DNA of 64,000 bases, from the NCBI GenBank assembly GCA_026936325.1, contig JAPTHN010000003.1, positions 79,597,006-79,661,005 on the forward strand. The letters run 5' to 3'. The notes below the pieces were generated by a model. It saw only the letters and a program-made list of their open reading frames with translations, was not told where the DNA came from and ran no database searches. Both the position numbers and the translations under genes were made by a program. The DNA comes from Platynereis dumerilii. Lineage: Eukaryota > Annelida > Polychaeta > Phyllodocida > Nereididae. This document shows, piece by piece, positions 11,955 to 25,539 of the stretch (the first letter of the stretch is position 1; every line of letters starts with the position of its first letter).

Positions 11955-12411
11955 ATGGTAAATACATGCCTCCAAGCCCAGATACTAATGCTCATGGGTT
12001 CAATTGATGTGATCACAGAGAGAGTGGGATGTCCTGAAAAATTTTACACATTTACCCCATATATCTTTTACTTTAGCTGGGTGAGACAACTTCGTCCTAA
12101 AATAAACCGAGATGACTTTTTATGAGGGATTGACAGTATATTTGGGAAAAGGTAAAAATTATACTTCACAGGTTTGAAATAATGAACCTACACCTAAAAT
12201 ATCTAAAGATTTTAACAACGTACTTAGAGTAAATTCCATTAATGGAGCCTAGTCAATTATCTAGAATTTTCTAACCCACACAAAATATCATAGTGACAAT
12301 AATTGGCTATTACCAAGAATGTCTGACTGTCACTGATAAAGTTGCCAACATTTCCGCTTTGATAATGGGATTGCTACCTGTTACATATGACGCCTTTGGT
12401 GTTAAGGTCTA

Positions 12412-13643
12412 GGGGAACGAGGGGCAAAACGGACCGGCGGGGCAAAACGGTTTTTCGCGTTTTCTCGGAATTTTTTGACCTGCCTACTAATTTTTTGGTT
12501 GGAAAATAAAATAGGATACATGACCAACTTTTCCTGAAAGTTTCGTGGATGAGAATGTTACAGGTATACAGCTATGTTAATTTGAAGTTTTTGATCGATT
12601 TTCTTAAAAAAATCATAATTTTTGGAAATGCTGTAGTACCTCCAATGACATTCCCAGCAGTATAATTTATAGTCTGTGTTATAGGAGGACTATTAAGCTT
12701 GCTTATTAAGCAAAAAAATGTAGTCTGGTGCTTAGCCATGTGTAAGTAGGTCATTATTAATATACCCTGCATGGTTGGGGCAAGATGGAGTCCTCCTGCG
12801 GGAGCAAAATGGAAAGCATGAAAAAGCAATCCCAGCCTAGAAGAGGTTGAAGCTTGCTATTGGGTCAATTCAACCATCACATTTGAGACAATTGATACAT
12901 TTTCTGGCTATATAACAGGCAAAAATTTGAAAAAATCACTAGAGATTTGTGGAGATAGTCCATGTCATCAATAATTCCTTGAGGATTTAAGCTCAGTGGT
13001 AAAACCCTGTATTGTTGAAACTGAAACGAATGTAACTACCTTTCAAAAAGCATAGTCAAATCCAATACCAGTTTAAATCGTTAAATTATGAAGAAAACTT
13101 GGAAATCTGAGTTATGTGAATATTCATAAAAATGTCACATTTCCATAAAATTTCACATAATTTTGTTTCTTTTGTAACCTGATATTTAAGGTTAAATACC
13201 TTGTCAAATAATTACATAGAATGCATAATTTCCAGAATCACTCCTCAGCTATGTATTGAAATGTTGATTACTGGTATTCTGCAATATTCTTACATTTTAA
13301 AAGATCAGGTAAACTAATGCATTTCTGCTTGTTAACATGCTTTCTAGTTAGACTGTTATAAAAACAGCTGATTTATTGCAGAACTTTTGCAACTTTATTT
13401 CTTCCCATTTTTCCCCACATGAAATTCCATTTTGCCCCAAGCATGGGGCAAAACGGAAAAAGTTGCAGTTTTGAAAATAGGGAAAAATAAGAATTGAAAC
13501 CGTTAAAAAAGCACTTTTCTGTTTTTGAGCAAGTGGTATTGGTACTTCTTCATGGAACAGACCTTATTTGGCATTCGCATGATAAACCACCTTGGTACAG
13601 CAGGCCTTCGAAGTTAGGCGGCCCGTTTTGCCCCTCGTTCCCC
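12412..13643. mobile_element. TIR element E2 with TA target duplication and iterated GGGGCAAAACGG motif
   Basis: Copies B and C read GGTCTATATATC here. Copy A reads GGTC-TA, 1232 bp, TA-TATATC, a clean TA duplication at 12410-12411 and 13644-13645. The inverted ends GGGGAACGAGGGGCAAAACGG are essentially perfect. The motif GGGGCAAAACGG recurs twice at the left end, once at the right, and in an inverted arrangement inside (about 13422-13457). The interior has no recognisable transposase. It has the same layout as E1, E3 and E4. Confidence 0.9.
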
Positions 13644-14024
13644 TATATATCGAAATCTAGGTTAATTTTCACATATTCAAGGATTCCTGCTATGTTAACT
13701 TTATTTATGACAAGTGGCAAAATGTCACCTGAATAGTTAGGAAGCATCCCTAGCCTTATTATAAGACAACCACAGATTTATCAATTGAACACAATTTGAA
13801 ATTCAAGCTGCTTCTAGCTTCATGTGGAAGGGAAGACATCATCCAATACTAGAATCTGTTTCAAGGAAAGCTCAGTAAAAGATCAAAAAGGTGAAAACCC
13901 CTTGTTCTATACTACAGCCAATTTTCTTTCAGTCACAATCATCCAAAAGCAGGAAAACTCTTTACATGACTGAATTTTGGAAGTCTTTTCCAATATTTAA
14001 CATAACGTGCTCAAGGCACTTTAA

Positions 14025-14757
14025 AGCGGACCTCATGGCGTGCAGCAAAAATCTGCCATTAAATCGTGAATATGCTGATAATAGTGGAAAAACTTAGTGA
14101 TTGCTAACTTTGCTAGCCCCCTCCCCCCACAGGCCCAAAATTAATATGAGAAATCAGAAAAGGCTATTGCCTCATTGTAACCCCCCCCCCCCTCCTGGCC
14201 ATTTCTGGATATGCCCCTGCACGAAAATTATTATACATGTGACTGGAAGGACTACACAATTTCCTTTCACATGTGCAGTATTATTCATAAACAAGTGTCA
14301 AAGTGTCATGATTTATATTGGTCGTTTTTGATAATTATGTAATATAAAGTTGTTGGCCTGGAAATTCTAACTTAATGGAATTACAGAGCATTTTCGAATA
14401 GTAAAGGCAAAGAAAAGACATAATGTGACAGTTAGTGCCTTTCACAGGGTGACCCAGCTGAACTTTTGCCTGACTTTGACATTTCACTGAAGAGGGCGAG
14501 AATGATCAGTGGGGGATGAATGTGACGTCATTAATGGCTATAGCTTAGGGTTGAATGGATTTCCCTTGCTAGAGAGTTTATTATTGGATTAACATGTACC
14601 AAAAGTTGATCACTTCATGTGGAGGCCTATCACATGATACATTTGATACATGGTAAATGGCATTAGGATTGAAGAGAGTGGGTAGCAGAAACGTGACCCA
14701 CAAGGTTAGGCAGAATTTCAATCTCATAAGCGGCTCCTCTTATAGAAGAGGTCCGCT
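14025..14757. mobile_element. Copy-A-specific element with AGCGGACCTC ends
   Basis: Copies B and C go directly from AATATTTA to TAAAAC, while copy A has about 750 extra bases. The inverted ends AGCGGACCTC lie at 14025-14034 and 14748-14757. At the right end the TIR is part of a small hairpin (about 14728-14757, arms AGCGG.TCCTCTT and its complement). A further 22 bp to the left of the TIR also belong to the insertion and are unexplained. A poly-C run lies at 14181-14192. No ORF of interest is present. Confidence 0.6.
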
Positions 14758-17700
14758 AATAAAACGGTTTTGTAATAGAACTAGAAGAGCAGGGTCATGC
14801 CACTGACTAGTGCAATGATTACAAAACTCTGGGACAAACTGGCCAGCTTAAAAGGATTTGGGCACAGCTACTTGACTTTAGGGCAGCTGAATAGCGGCTA
14901 ATGCCACGGCTTAATGAATGTCCCTATAGCCTCTAGTCATTTTATCCATTCCATACAGGGGACTTTTGCTTTTTGTTAAGTTTTGTGTAGAATGTTGAAC
15001 ATTTTTTTTTAGTTATAATGTTGGTTCAGCCAGGCAAGAAGAATTTCTAGGAAGAACATTCATATTCAGCACCTGGACGCCTGTAAGGTTAAGATAGAAA
15101 CATAGAAACAGGTGGCCTACCACCAATATATCGGTAGTCCTTACCAGACTGTGTTTAACCAAATATGAAGACCATCACAGCTCTGGAATACACAATTTGG
15201 TGTCTGCAGGACTGAAAGCAAGATAAGGGCAACACCCTGGAGAAAATTGCCTGTCACTCTGACATACAACAGTGCACCTAGGTTATGTAATATAACACAT
15301 CAGGATGCAATTACAAGTGAATTGGTACAACAGTGCAGTCAGCACCAACCCTGTAATATCAGGAAATAATGACAAGCTAAAGATACTATTAGTATGTGTA
15401 ATATTTTGTTCCAAATATTCCATTTATCGATTTATTTATTATTATTATTATAATTTTTACTTGTCAAATGTTCAGTTAATATTTCATTGTATTGCATGGT
15501 AGATGTTGCTCACTGTGCAGTCAGAGCTGCAATGACCAGCAGCAGTCATGCTTCAGTGATTATTGGTTGGGACCAAATTTTTGGTGCTGTTGCATTCAGT
15601 TGTTTTAGCCTATGGACATTTCCTGTCTATCGAAAATTGTGTAACTGTAAAGCAATATAGAAAGTTCAAATCACTTCCACACAGACTGCTCAAGAAGAAG
15701 CAGCTGGAGTGAACAATTTACATTCAAAATTATAGTCAACATTGTAACATTATTAAGGTATGTTTTTACTTGATTATTTTAGTTCTCAATTATTTTGTCT
15801 ATTTAAGATTTACCATTTAAATCAGTATATTTCTAGAAGTTTATTAATTTACTTCAGGCTTAAACATATTGCTTGGAGTTTGAGTGTGTCAGGGAGATTC
15901 TGATCTACAGGTGCAGGACGTCGCATTGTTGCTGTAAGCATAATTTATGTTCCTACTTTTCTTGTAATTTGTCAGTAGATAAAAATGTTTTGTTTTTGAT
16001 GACATGACGGTCTAGGAGCATTTAATGAATGTCACTTGTGTATTGGTCCTCATTTATAATTATTGCTGGTTAAATTTTTTAATAGATATTGCAATAACTC
16101 TATAATTTAAAAGTTTATAGTGTTAAATATTATGCCTCTAAATACCCCACACTGGTGCTAATGGGGCCAAGAGGTACAAAATCAATCTTATAAAGTTCTT
16201 AAACGTGTTTTGATATATGTCGTTCAATTTTTGCGGATTACCTAATCATCTGGATTTGAGTAATAAAGACAACCTTGTATCAAAATAAGACCTGTTCGTC
16301 CTCTGTTGCACTTCTGCTCCAATAGTATAAAATAGTGCCAAATATGTATCTGATTATTTGTTAAGCTTTTATTTCATAATTTTGGTGTCCTATGCAACAC
16401 AATATTATTGTTCTTTTTGGTTTTAGCCATGGTTTCCCCATATATCTGAAATATCCAAACACCTGATGGTCGGATTGATTCAACAAGACCATCTTACAAG
16501 CACACACACCTTTGTGGGAAAATTTGTGACTACAGATTTTGTTGTTTTCGTCTATCTTGTCGCACCATCATCTTCATATCCAAACTTTTAATTACATTGA
16601 CCACAGGCCTTGAGCAAAATCATTTGTAGAGAGATCTGACAGCTTTTTCCTCAGCTATCTTCCCTGCCTTTGTTATCTTTTCTTCTTTTCTGTCTTTGTC
16701 TCTTTATTTTTCGGTCCCTTTTGTTTTTTAGCCCCTAGGGAGTTAGTAAGCTTCTGGCAACCTTGTTGTATTTGGAGCTTAATATCTTTGTGCCATTTTT
16801 TTCTTCTTCAACAACACACTCCACTCCGGTTCTGCTAAGCAATGACTGAGCCTGCACCTGCAACTTGGTCCTACTGACATAAAATGTACGTTTAAGAGGA
16901 TGTATACCTAGGTTCTTCCTTATGTTTTGTAGATTTTCTTATCTTCTCTAGCTCCTTTTTCTGTGGTCAGAAATAGAAAGTAATCACAAAAATGTTTGCA
17001 AGTTTTAAGTTTCTTGTGACCAGTAGCCTACTAAGATCTTATGTTTTACCAGATAACAGAGTTAAGTTTTCAATGTAGCTATGCTTTGATGTTAGTTCTT
17101 CGGTAAGTTCAGAAAGGATGGGAAGTTGTTTTAAAAGGTCTCTATTAGGATATAGGCTTCAGACGAGATAAGAGAGGTTTTATCAGCTTTAGATAAATGA
17201 CGGTCAAAGAGTTTGCGATTCTCCACAAACCATCTAATAAAATACTTGAATTGCGACAGAAGTGTACGTTAGGGAGGTGCTATTTGACCTATCTTTAGAT
17301 TTTGTATCCATTGCTTTGTCATACAAATGAAAAAGAACCTTAGTTACTTCATTTAATAATAAATCATTTTAAATATTATTTCAGTTGATCTGCTTGAAAG
17401 AAAAAAATTTTAATTCTGAGATGTGTCGTTGTAAAACAGCTGAATAAAGCTGAATGCTACATATGTATACATGTGTTAAACTTCTGAGAAATGGTGCTCT
17501 ATTTTCAGTTCAAATTGCAAACTTTATGATCAGAAATTCATCATCTTGTTTAATTTTAAGTCGGCGATATTCCAGATGATTCAAAACTTCATTGAATATT
17601 TTGGATATGATCCATCATAAAAAGTAAGTGTTTGATGTTTGATGTACAAGAGATTTGAAAAAAATTGCCTGTTACTTTCTGATATGAGACGGTTAGACTT

Positions 17701-18660
17701 GAAGCTGTGTAGTCAGCTTTTGTGTGAGAGGAATTTGTTTGAAGCCATTTGAAAGGAATCTAGAATTGATGGTCTTAAAAACTGCTGCAACAGCATCTAG
17801 CATCCTAACATCAATGTGGACACATTTCTGTTGATGTGTTCTGTTGTTTTAGTCTAGTCATTATGTGAAATGACCTAGAACAAATTGCAACACAAATGGT
17901 TCCAGTGGCATTTGGTCCCTAAATATGTCGAGAAAGACATACTAAAAGTCCTGGAAAATCCATGTGGTGGAACACCCCAAATTAGCCATAAATCCAAGAT
18001 GGCCGCCATAAAAATCATGTTTTTTGCAAATAACTCAGAAACTATTAGATATAGACCCCATATGTGTATGAAACTTGAATATAAAATTGGGTATTACGGA
18101 CATTTTGACACTATTCCCATGTCTCTATCTCTAATAGTTCTCAAGATATAGCATATTTGAATATCTCGGATTTTACAAAAAAAGCTGTAAATCGCCAAAA
18201 ATGTCATTTATGAGTCTTGATTCTGAATACTTGAAGTAGGACTTTCACCTTACCTATCAAAGATACAAAAGGAATAACTTATGTTTAAATTAAGACCCCA
18301 ATCATGTCTCTACCTCTCTTCAATCCCCTGTTGTGCCATATTTTGCATTTGGAAGTGTTCCCTCGAAATTCCATTTATTTAGCTAAAATTGGCATTTTAT
18401 GTGAAGGAAAGTGCTCATTTTGGGTCTGAAATGTAAGAAATATTGTGGGTATGGAATTAAGCCTATTCTGAGTTACTGCATGTGTAATGCTAGACATTAT
18501 TAAACTAAAATCACTAAAGAATCATACAGAGAATCTGAAATAGACAATTTTTTCCAAACCATATATTATCATCGATTTATGTCACGAGCTTCAATCAGCG
18601 CCTAGCATCAAAAGTTTACCGGCAATTTATGAAGCAACTGTTTACTTCTCTGAGACATAT

Positions 18661-20894
18661 GGGTCATTCCGTGTCAGATCAACAAGTGGCTTCCACCACC
18701 ATATCTGCGAATTGGCTGAATTTTTTATATATTTTTCTATACCACAAAGGACAACCTTTCTGAAAATTTCAGCTGGATTGGTCAATTTTCCAGGATTTGG
18801 CAGAGGTTTCAAGATTACTGATTTTACAAGTTTTTCAGACATCGTTTTAGGTGCTAATGAATGTTTTGTTCAATAAAACCAATAATACTCAACCAAAAGC
18901 TTTAAAATTTGGTTTTTAGACTAACAGGACAATGGGAAAGCTTCGAGAGTAGCCATTTTTTATCTAGCAAAAGCATTGATGAAGCCATGACTTTATAAAC
19001 CCACCCCTTAAAAATCAATGTTCACTGCAAAAATGGTCATAGCTGAAGGGTAGTATCGTGAATAAACATGAAACTCCCAGGATATATTCTGCATATGTGT
19101 GGTCAAATTATATTGAAAAATTGGAGATACGTTCAGCCTCGTTTTTTTAATATGAATTTTTGAAAATTATTGAGGGTCTGATGCTGGTTCAACATCAAAA
19201 ATAGCTAGATCTTGAGGGTAATAGATGACACATGCCTGAATCTTTCCAATTATCTTACATATCAATAGAATGAAATGCTGTAAAAAATTCAGGAATATGT
19301 CCATCATACTTTAGGTTTTGCGGAATTTTGAACATTATTTTTATCTTGACAGGTTGTGCAATTGGTAAGTAGCTATTCCACTAAGTGTATTATGGGCACA
19401 GCCTTTAGAGTTGTTGTACACATTCTATATATATGGCCAAATAGTGTTGAAAATGAGACATGACTGTGCTCAGGCTCATGCCATTAGTATTAATTTTGTT
19501 GAGAATTATTGTTCAATTGTTTAACTTCTAAATTGGCTGGATATCCACGGCAGTAGATGCCACATTCCTAAAACTTCCCAGTTATGTTTCCTATATATGT
19601 TTAATGTAAACAAAGCATAGAATAAAAAAAATCGAAGATATATGTTCCATATTCTCTGAGTTGTGTAATTTACTGAAAATCATGATAATGCTGAACTTCG
19701 CTGTACTAAAAAAATTCTTAAAATTAAAATGATATGTTCTGTAGCACATCTTTGTTTTTCCTACAGTGCTTAATTTTGTTTAGTACTTTAACTATAACGG
19801 AAAAGTTGCAAGGTTATGCCAATTTTACCTTGGCAACAGTGCTGCTCTGCGATTGGGATGCTTTAAAAGGTGAAATAATGTTGAAAATTCCACAGAACCC
19901 GAAGTTAGCCCAACACATGCCTGAGTTTTTCGCTGCATTATACCCCAAAGACATGAAAGAAAACTGGAAAGTTTCAGGGATGTGTCATCCGCTACCAAGG
20001 AGATCCAGCTGTTCTTGATGTTGAACAAGCCCAAGATACCAAATAATTTTGAAAAATTAATATAACAAAGCTGAGGCTGAACAATACTATTATTTTCTAA
20101 TACTAATCGGTCATACTTATACAGAATATGCACGAGAATTTTAAAGACTGTGCTCATTGTACCCTTTGTGGAAAAGCCACTGACTAATTGTACAACCAAT
20201 CAAGAAGGAAAAATATTTAAAATTCCACAGAACCTAAAGTATGATGAACACATTCCTGAATCTTTTACAGCATTTTATCCTATTGATGTGAAAGATAATT
20301 GGAAAATTTCAGGCATGTGTCATCTATTACCCTGAAGATCTAGCTATTTTTGATGTTGAACCAGCATCAGATGCCCAATAATTTTCAAAAATTCATATTA
20401 AAAAAACGAGGCTGAACATATCTCCAATTTTTTATTATAATTTGACCACACATATGCAGAATATATCCTGGGAGTTTCATGTTTATTCAGGATACTACCC
20501 TTGAGCTATGACAATTTTTGTAGTGAAAATCGATTTTTAGGGGAGGCAATTAACAAGGTCACAGCTACATTAGTTTTTTTCCTAGAGAAAAAGAAGCTAT
20601 CCATTTTGCTTTTCATAGTCCAGTTAGTCTAAAAACGACTTTTCAAAGCTTTAGGTTGAGTATCAATTGTTTTATTGAGAAACAAATGTAGTTGCTCAAA
20701 AACGACAGCTGAAAATCTTGTAAAATCAGCATTTTTAAACCTCTGCCAAATCCTCAAAAATCTACCAATTACGCTGAAATTTTCAGGAAGTTCATTTGTT
20801 GGGACATACAAACACATATATTTTTTTAAGCCAATTCGCAGACGGGGTGGTGGAAAATTTCTGAAAAATCTGATGATTTGACACGGAATGACCC
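18661..20894. mobile_element. Nested foldback element FB-B with arms of ~335-bp tandem units
   Basis: It is inserted in the left arm of FB-A. The uninterrupted right arm of FB-A reads GAGACGTATGGCCTATC (complement), proving the insertion. It is flanked by ATAT (18657-18660 and 20895-20898), or CATATG if the terminal G is counted as target. The ends are GGGTCATTCCGTGTCA in inverted orientation. The arms (about 18661-19700 and 19860-20894) pair along most of their length. Each arm is made of tandem units: 19884-20220 repeats as 20221-20560, and 19000-19335 repeats as about 19336-19670. No enzyme is encoded. The total is 2234 bp. Confidence 0.8.
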
Positions 20895-20959
20895 ATATGG
20901 CATATCATTTTAAAGCTCTCAGAGAGATCTATCTATCCATGTGAGAATCACACCTGTAA

Positions 20960-21190
20960 CCAGTGATGTTGTTGAGGCCGGACCATTAAAGACTGAGGCA
21001 GCAGCCTCCAAGACTGAGACCATCTAAGTGTAGCCTCAAGGCCGGCCTCGAGGGCCTCAAACACTGGCCCAAAGACACCCCAGACCGAGGCAATACCAAG
21101 GATTTTGAACCGAGACTGAGCCAAGGCTGAGGCCATCAAAATATGGCTCAGAGGCCGGCCTTGAGACATTCAACTGAACCTCTAACCCTT
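20960..21190 (+). repeat. GAGGCC/GACTGAG-rich segment in FB-A arm
   Basis: This is a locally repetitive stretch with many GAGGCC, GGCCGGCCT and AAGACTGAG words. Its inverted counterpart lies at about 25640-25800. It is much richer in GC than its surroundings. Confidence 0.6.
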
Positions 21191-21240
21191 ACGGAAGTGC
21201 GAAATTGGCCTAATTTGCATTACATGAATGAAGGCCTGTT

Positions 21241-23353
21241 CATTGGCTAGCTTTTGGAGTGTGTCTGGCTTAACACTCAATTCTGTGTAAATAAAGAATA
21301 TAAGTTAGTCTATGTAGGTGACAAAATTAGAAGTATAAAAATAATGACAAGTTTTGCTTTGAGATGTCAAAATTACACCTTTATGATTTACTTAGCTCAT
21401 TTGGAGATGCTATGAAATTTCGATACAAATACAACAACTGAACAAATGACAGATTTTGGACATTTATTTGGAATTTTTGGTTCACAAAAATGAATGGAAA
21501 TGACTAAGTTTATAAATTTAAACAATTATTAAATATATATATGAGTATGTGTTACATGATTACCTTGCACACATTTGTCATATGACCATGTTCAAATTGA
21601 AGATACTTTTTTGGAATTTTTACCTTTATTTCTCGAAGTAACACAAGTCTCCAATCACGTTTCAGTCAATTTTTGAAATTGTTTAATAAAATTTAGTGAC
21701 ATGTGCTGAGATATACTTACCCAAAAATATTTATAAATACAATGAATTAGGACATCATGGCAGAAAAGCTGCCAAAAGCCGAGGGTCTGCTGCTCTGCAG
21801 CTTATTTTTTTACAAAAACCTTTTCATTTGCATTCTTGAGCTATATTTGGAAACATTTCAACCACGAGCGGAAGTATGTGTCATTGATAGACATGGTATA
21901 TCAGTGCTTGTTAATCTATTTTATACCATTCGACACCTCTGTCAGCCAATCATGAGCCAGTATTTCACTGCAATAAAACCCATATTGTTTGTTGTTCAGT
22001 TATCCTCCCATGGGAGAATAATAAGTGAAGCTGTGAAAAACCACAGCAACAAATGACAAGTTTCAGTTTTGTCTTATGGTATAAGCCAGTTATTCACCGC
22101 GGGATCGGCAATATGTGTTTATCACAGCTCGGGCTAACGCCCTCGCTGGATAAATCACATATTGCCTCTCCCTAGGTGAATAACCTATACTAATCCATCC
22201 ATATACTAGAATGTGACAAGTCCAAGAAATGCCCTGAACATGTGTGTTTTGATATATTTGTCACAGATTCTATCAAATTTGACAGCTGACTATGAAAAAC
22301 ATTTCATCAAAATTAACAGTTATTGTTGGGTGTTGTTAGTTCTATAACTTGCAGATTCTTATATATTTTTGTCTCATGTCTAACTGCTAAAAGCACACAT
22401 AGTAACAAACAATGTATAACAGTTTGTGATCACTGCTATGGTTGTATTATAATTGGAATTTGCCATGTGACTTTGGAATAGGCTCCCACTAGTTTTGTAT
22501 TTCTTCAAAATATGCAAATACTATAAGAGAGAAAATACTTTGCGTGCCAGAACATTATCAAAATAAGTGAGATGTACAAGGTCAACTATTACATTGGCAC
22601 CATATCTGCGTGTTTTTTGCAAAACGGCTCATCTTCTGGAATCTACAAATTTGAATTTCATACGTTTGTATTGTCTATAGGGTATTATTGCTATTCATGT
22701 GCGTGATTTCAACACAGACTGGTGACGTGCCACACTTTGTGCTTGAAACTGACAAATAAGGAGGAGACTAGGTGATCATTTCGCCCCAAAATTTCACTTT
22801 GTGAAGTGTGATTCTGTGTATGCCTTGATTTTTTCTGAAATATTAATTTGGAAAGCTGCATATACATATAAATATAAATATTACTTCTAACTTTGAAAGG
22901 TGTATTAACTTACATATGGTCGCATGTCAAAAGGTCGTACAATTTGCGTTACCTGGCCGTTTTGGACCAAAAATTGTTTTCTTCAAAAATGACTAAAATA
23001 GACTAAGGACAACCAATTAAAACCAAAATTAACCACGATTATGCAATAATTAGGTCTGTATATGGCATAAACAAATTGTTTCACCACACAAATCAATGTA
23101 AAATCCAGATTTCAAATGCATTTTTCTCGAAAACTACTTCATTCCACTAAAGCTGCTGTAAAATACATGATGCTCCATGTATCACCATGAAATTATCACC
23201 GATGTTGGCCGAGATGATGATCTTACTGATTTGAGCAGTAAAATGAAGTATCTCTTCTCCAAAACCTAATACATACATCCACAAACTTATGATACAACAA
23301 CCCACAAAAAACGTTTTCAAGCATCATGTGTATAACTAAGCTGGAAGCCTGAG
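21241..23353. other. Core of FB-A, no recognisable gene
   Basis: The core contains hairpin H3 and a TTATACCATT..CAGCCAATCA motif near 21925-21960. The remainder is AT-rich with short frames only. If FB-A was once autonomous its enzyme should lie here or at 24400-25540, but nothing was recognised. Confidence 0.5.
22078..22190. repeat. Hairpin H3 with TC/TC mismatches
   Basis: This imperfect palindrome has loop TAAC at 22135-22138 and inner stem GGGC/GCCC. TC lies opposite TC at 22129-22130 with 22143-22144 and at 22105-22106 with 22167-22168, in exact register. A third mismatch pair (GC opposite TA) lies at 22099-22100 with 22173-22174. The outer arms are AGTTATTCACC and GGTGAATAAC. Confidence 0.85.
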
Positions 23354-23355
23354 TA

Positions 23356-24397
23356 GGGGAGACCGGGGCTGGTTGTCACAGGGGCAGGTTGTCACAGTGT
23401 GTAAAACTCAAACATGCTACTATTTCTATATAAAGCATGCAGGAGCACCGCCATTCTGTATAAATGGCAAAAGAGGAGTGACTTAAACCTATCTGGTGAA
23501 TATATACCTATATCAATCAAAATCTTGGTGTGATATTGGACATTTTTTAAAATTCAGAATTCGGGGCAGGTTGTCACACTTTCGGGGCAGGTTGTCACAC
23601 TCTCGGGGCAGGTTGTCACACTTTTGGTTATGAGCTCAAATGCAGGAAGTGGAACTCTGTAGGGCATATCTTGACCAAGAAAAGTTATTTTGGACATATG
23701 AGGATTCCTTTACTTGCCCAGTGAAGACCTTAACAAACACACTACTGTGTACAAGGGTGCTACGAATGAAGGCCCACCAATCAGCAGGAAAGCATTCTGA
23801 TCTGGAGTAGAATTTGTACAATTTTTTTTGAAAATTTTATATATAAATTTTAAATCCATTTATTTAAACACAATGTAATATCTGAATACATCTTCAGTCA
23901 TCAATAGCATGTATAAAGCACAAATTTTTATTTGTGTTAGTTTTTTTTGGTTTAAAAGCCTGGTCCTAATAGGTAACAACCAGCTCCAAAAAGTGTGACA
24001 ACCTGCCTCGCCTTTTTGTGACAACCTGCCCCGACTGATGAAAATTCCAAAAACGGGTGACCAAGGCCGTTGTTATCAAAATTTTCACTATTTGTTCTAA
24101 TGATGATTTAAAGAAATGTTTACATGGTAAATGTATTAACCGTACCTTTTTCAACAACTATTTGATAAAGAATAGGATGATATGCAAGTTGAAGGCAAAA
24201 ATTTACTTTTTGTGACCGGAAATTTTTAACAGACCTTGTGCCTACCAGACTCCCTTCCAGGGGTCAAGATTTTTCAAAAAGACTCGAGTGGGTTATAAAA
24301 GCAGTATACAATGATTGGTTGAGCTGTGTGACTCCTTAGTTTAGTGCAATAAAAAGTGTGACAACCTGCCCCTGTGACAACCAGCCCCGGTCTCCCC
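23356..24397. mobile_element. TIR element E3 with TA target duplication and iterated GGGGCAGGTTGTCACA motif
   Basis: This 1042-bp element is flanked by TA (23354-23355 and 24398-24399). The ends begin GGGGAGACCGGGGCTGG in inverted orientation. The motif GGGGCAGGTTGTCACA recurs next to both ends, in a triple cluster at about 23561-23622, and inverted near 23995-24035. The element lies inside FB-A. A GATTGGTTGAGCTG sequence lies near 24311. It encodes no transposase. Confidence 0.9.
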
Positions 24398-24399
24398 TA

Positions 24400-25539
24400 C
24401 ATCTTAAAATCTCAAGTAAAAGGTTTCAAAACCTTACCAATATACCTAAGAACTAGTTCAAACATCTTACTTCAATAATTATTAAAACATTCATGTGACA
24501 TCTCACATATATCTCTAGTCTCAATTTTTTGGGGTGATAAAAAAATCAATATCTCAAGTGAGTATGTAATTTCAGAGCAATCCTTATATTTTAACAGAAA
24601 TCCCTGCCCCTTTTAATGATACAAAAGTAAACTATGACTTCTTATTTAGTAGTTTGATCATTTTTGGTCATTTTTGAAGTCCAGTACATTGCTATGAAGC
24701 TAGCATAAAAATCTGTACCAATCATGCGCGCATGTGTTACATTTTTTTCAGGGTTTTTCAGAGCATCACAGATGTCAGAAAATAATTGCAAACCTGATCA
24801 TATCTTATACCACAGTAAGCCCTGATTTATGAGCATTTAGAAATCATCACTTTTCACATTGTATGATTTTACTGGTTGAAGTTCTGATGGTTTGAAACTT
24901 ACAACCCCTCTCCAATTTGACTCTTTTTTACAGGTGTTACAAAAGTTTCAGGGTAAACTAGACAAGCTGTACAGCAAGTGGTTTACCTGTACACAAAATT
25001 TTAGATATGCAATTAAAAGTAGAACTCATGAGCATTTATTTGATATACGTTTGAAGTTCCTAGCTTCAATATTAAGAGTTTCAGACTGAGTTAAAAAAAA
25101 CACATTGATTTTATTTGGCAAGGGGGACAGGTTGACGTTGCTTTGCATTAAAGGCTCTACAAAAGACATGATGATAGTTAGATAGACGATGTAAGCTTTT
25201 TGGGCTTGACAAGAAATTGGGTATTGCTATAGAGAAAACCAGAACAAGATATCTTTTGTCATTGGCATGCAATCTCACTTTTAAGATGATTTTTTCAAAT
25301 CTGATGTAACGCGGGACACAAAAAAATCACATGTTTCCTGAAGGTTTTTGGTGGCTAACAGCCTTATTCTGTAAGGGAGATTCATTTTTTGAGGTCAATA
25401 TGAAACTAAAGAAGCTAAGGATTCCAGTGATATATAATAAGTGATGGTACACACAAGATATGTATTTGTAATCATCACATAAATGTAAAATTTCTCAAAT
25501 TGTACGACATCACGACACACGACCATATACTTAACTTAC
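24400..25539. other. Core of FB-A (right part), no gene
   Basis: This is AT-rich sequence between E3 and the right arm of FB-A. No conserved motif, hairpin or coding frame was identified. Confidence 0.5.

Noticed and set aside
11985-12020. GGGTTCAATTG near the GATA arrays as a tRNA T-loop
   Set aside because: No acceptor stem, anticodon arm or D-loop could be folded around it in any of the three copies.
19734-20335. Similar peptides (KIPQN.K..EHIPE..) as a tandem gene family
   Set aside because: They are translated tandem units of the FB-B arm; frames are short and unsupported.
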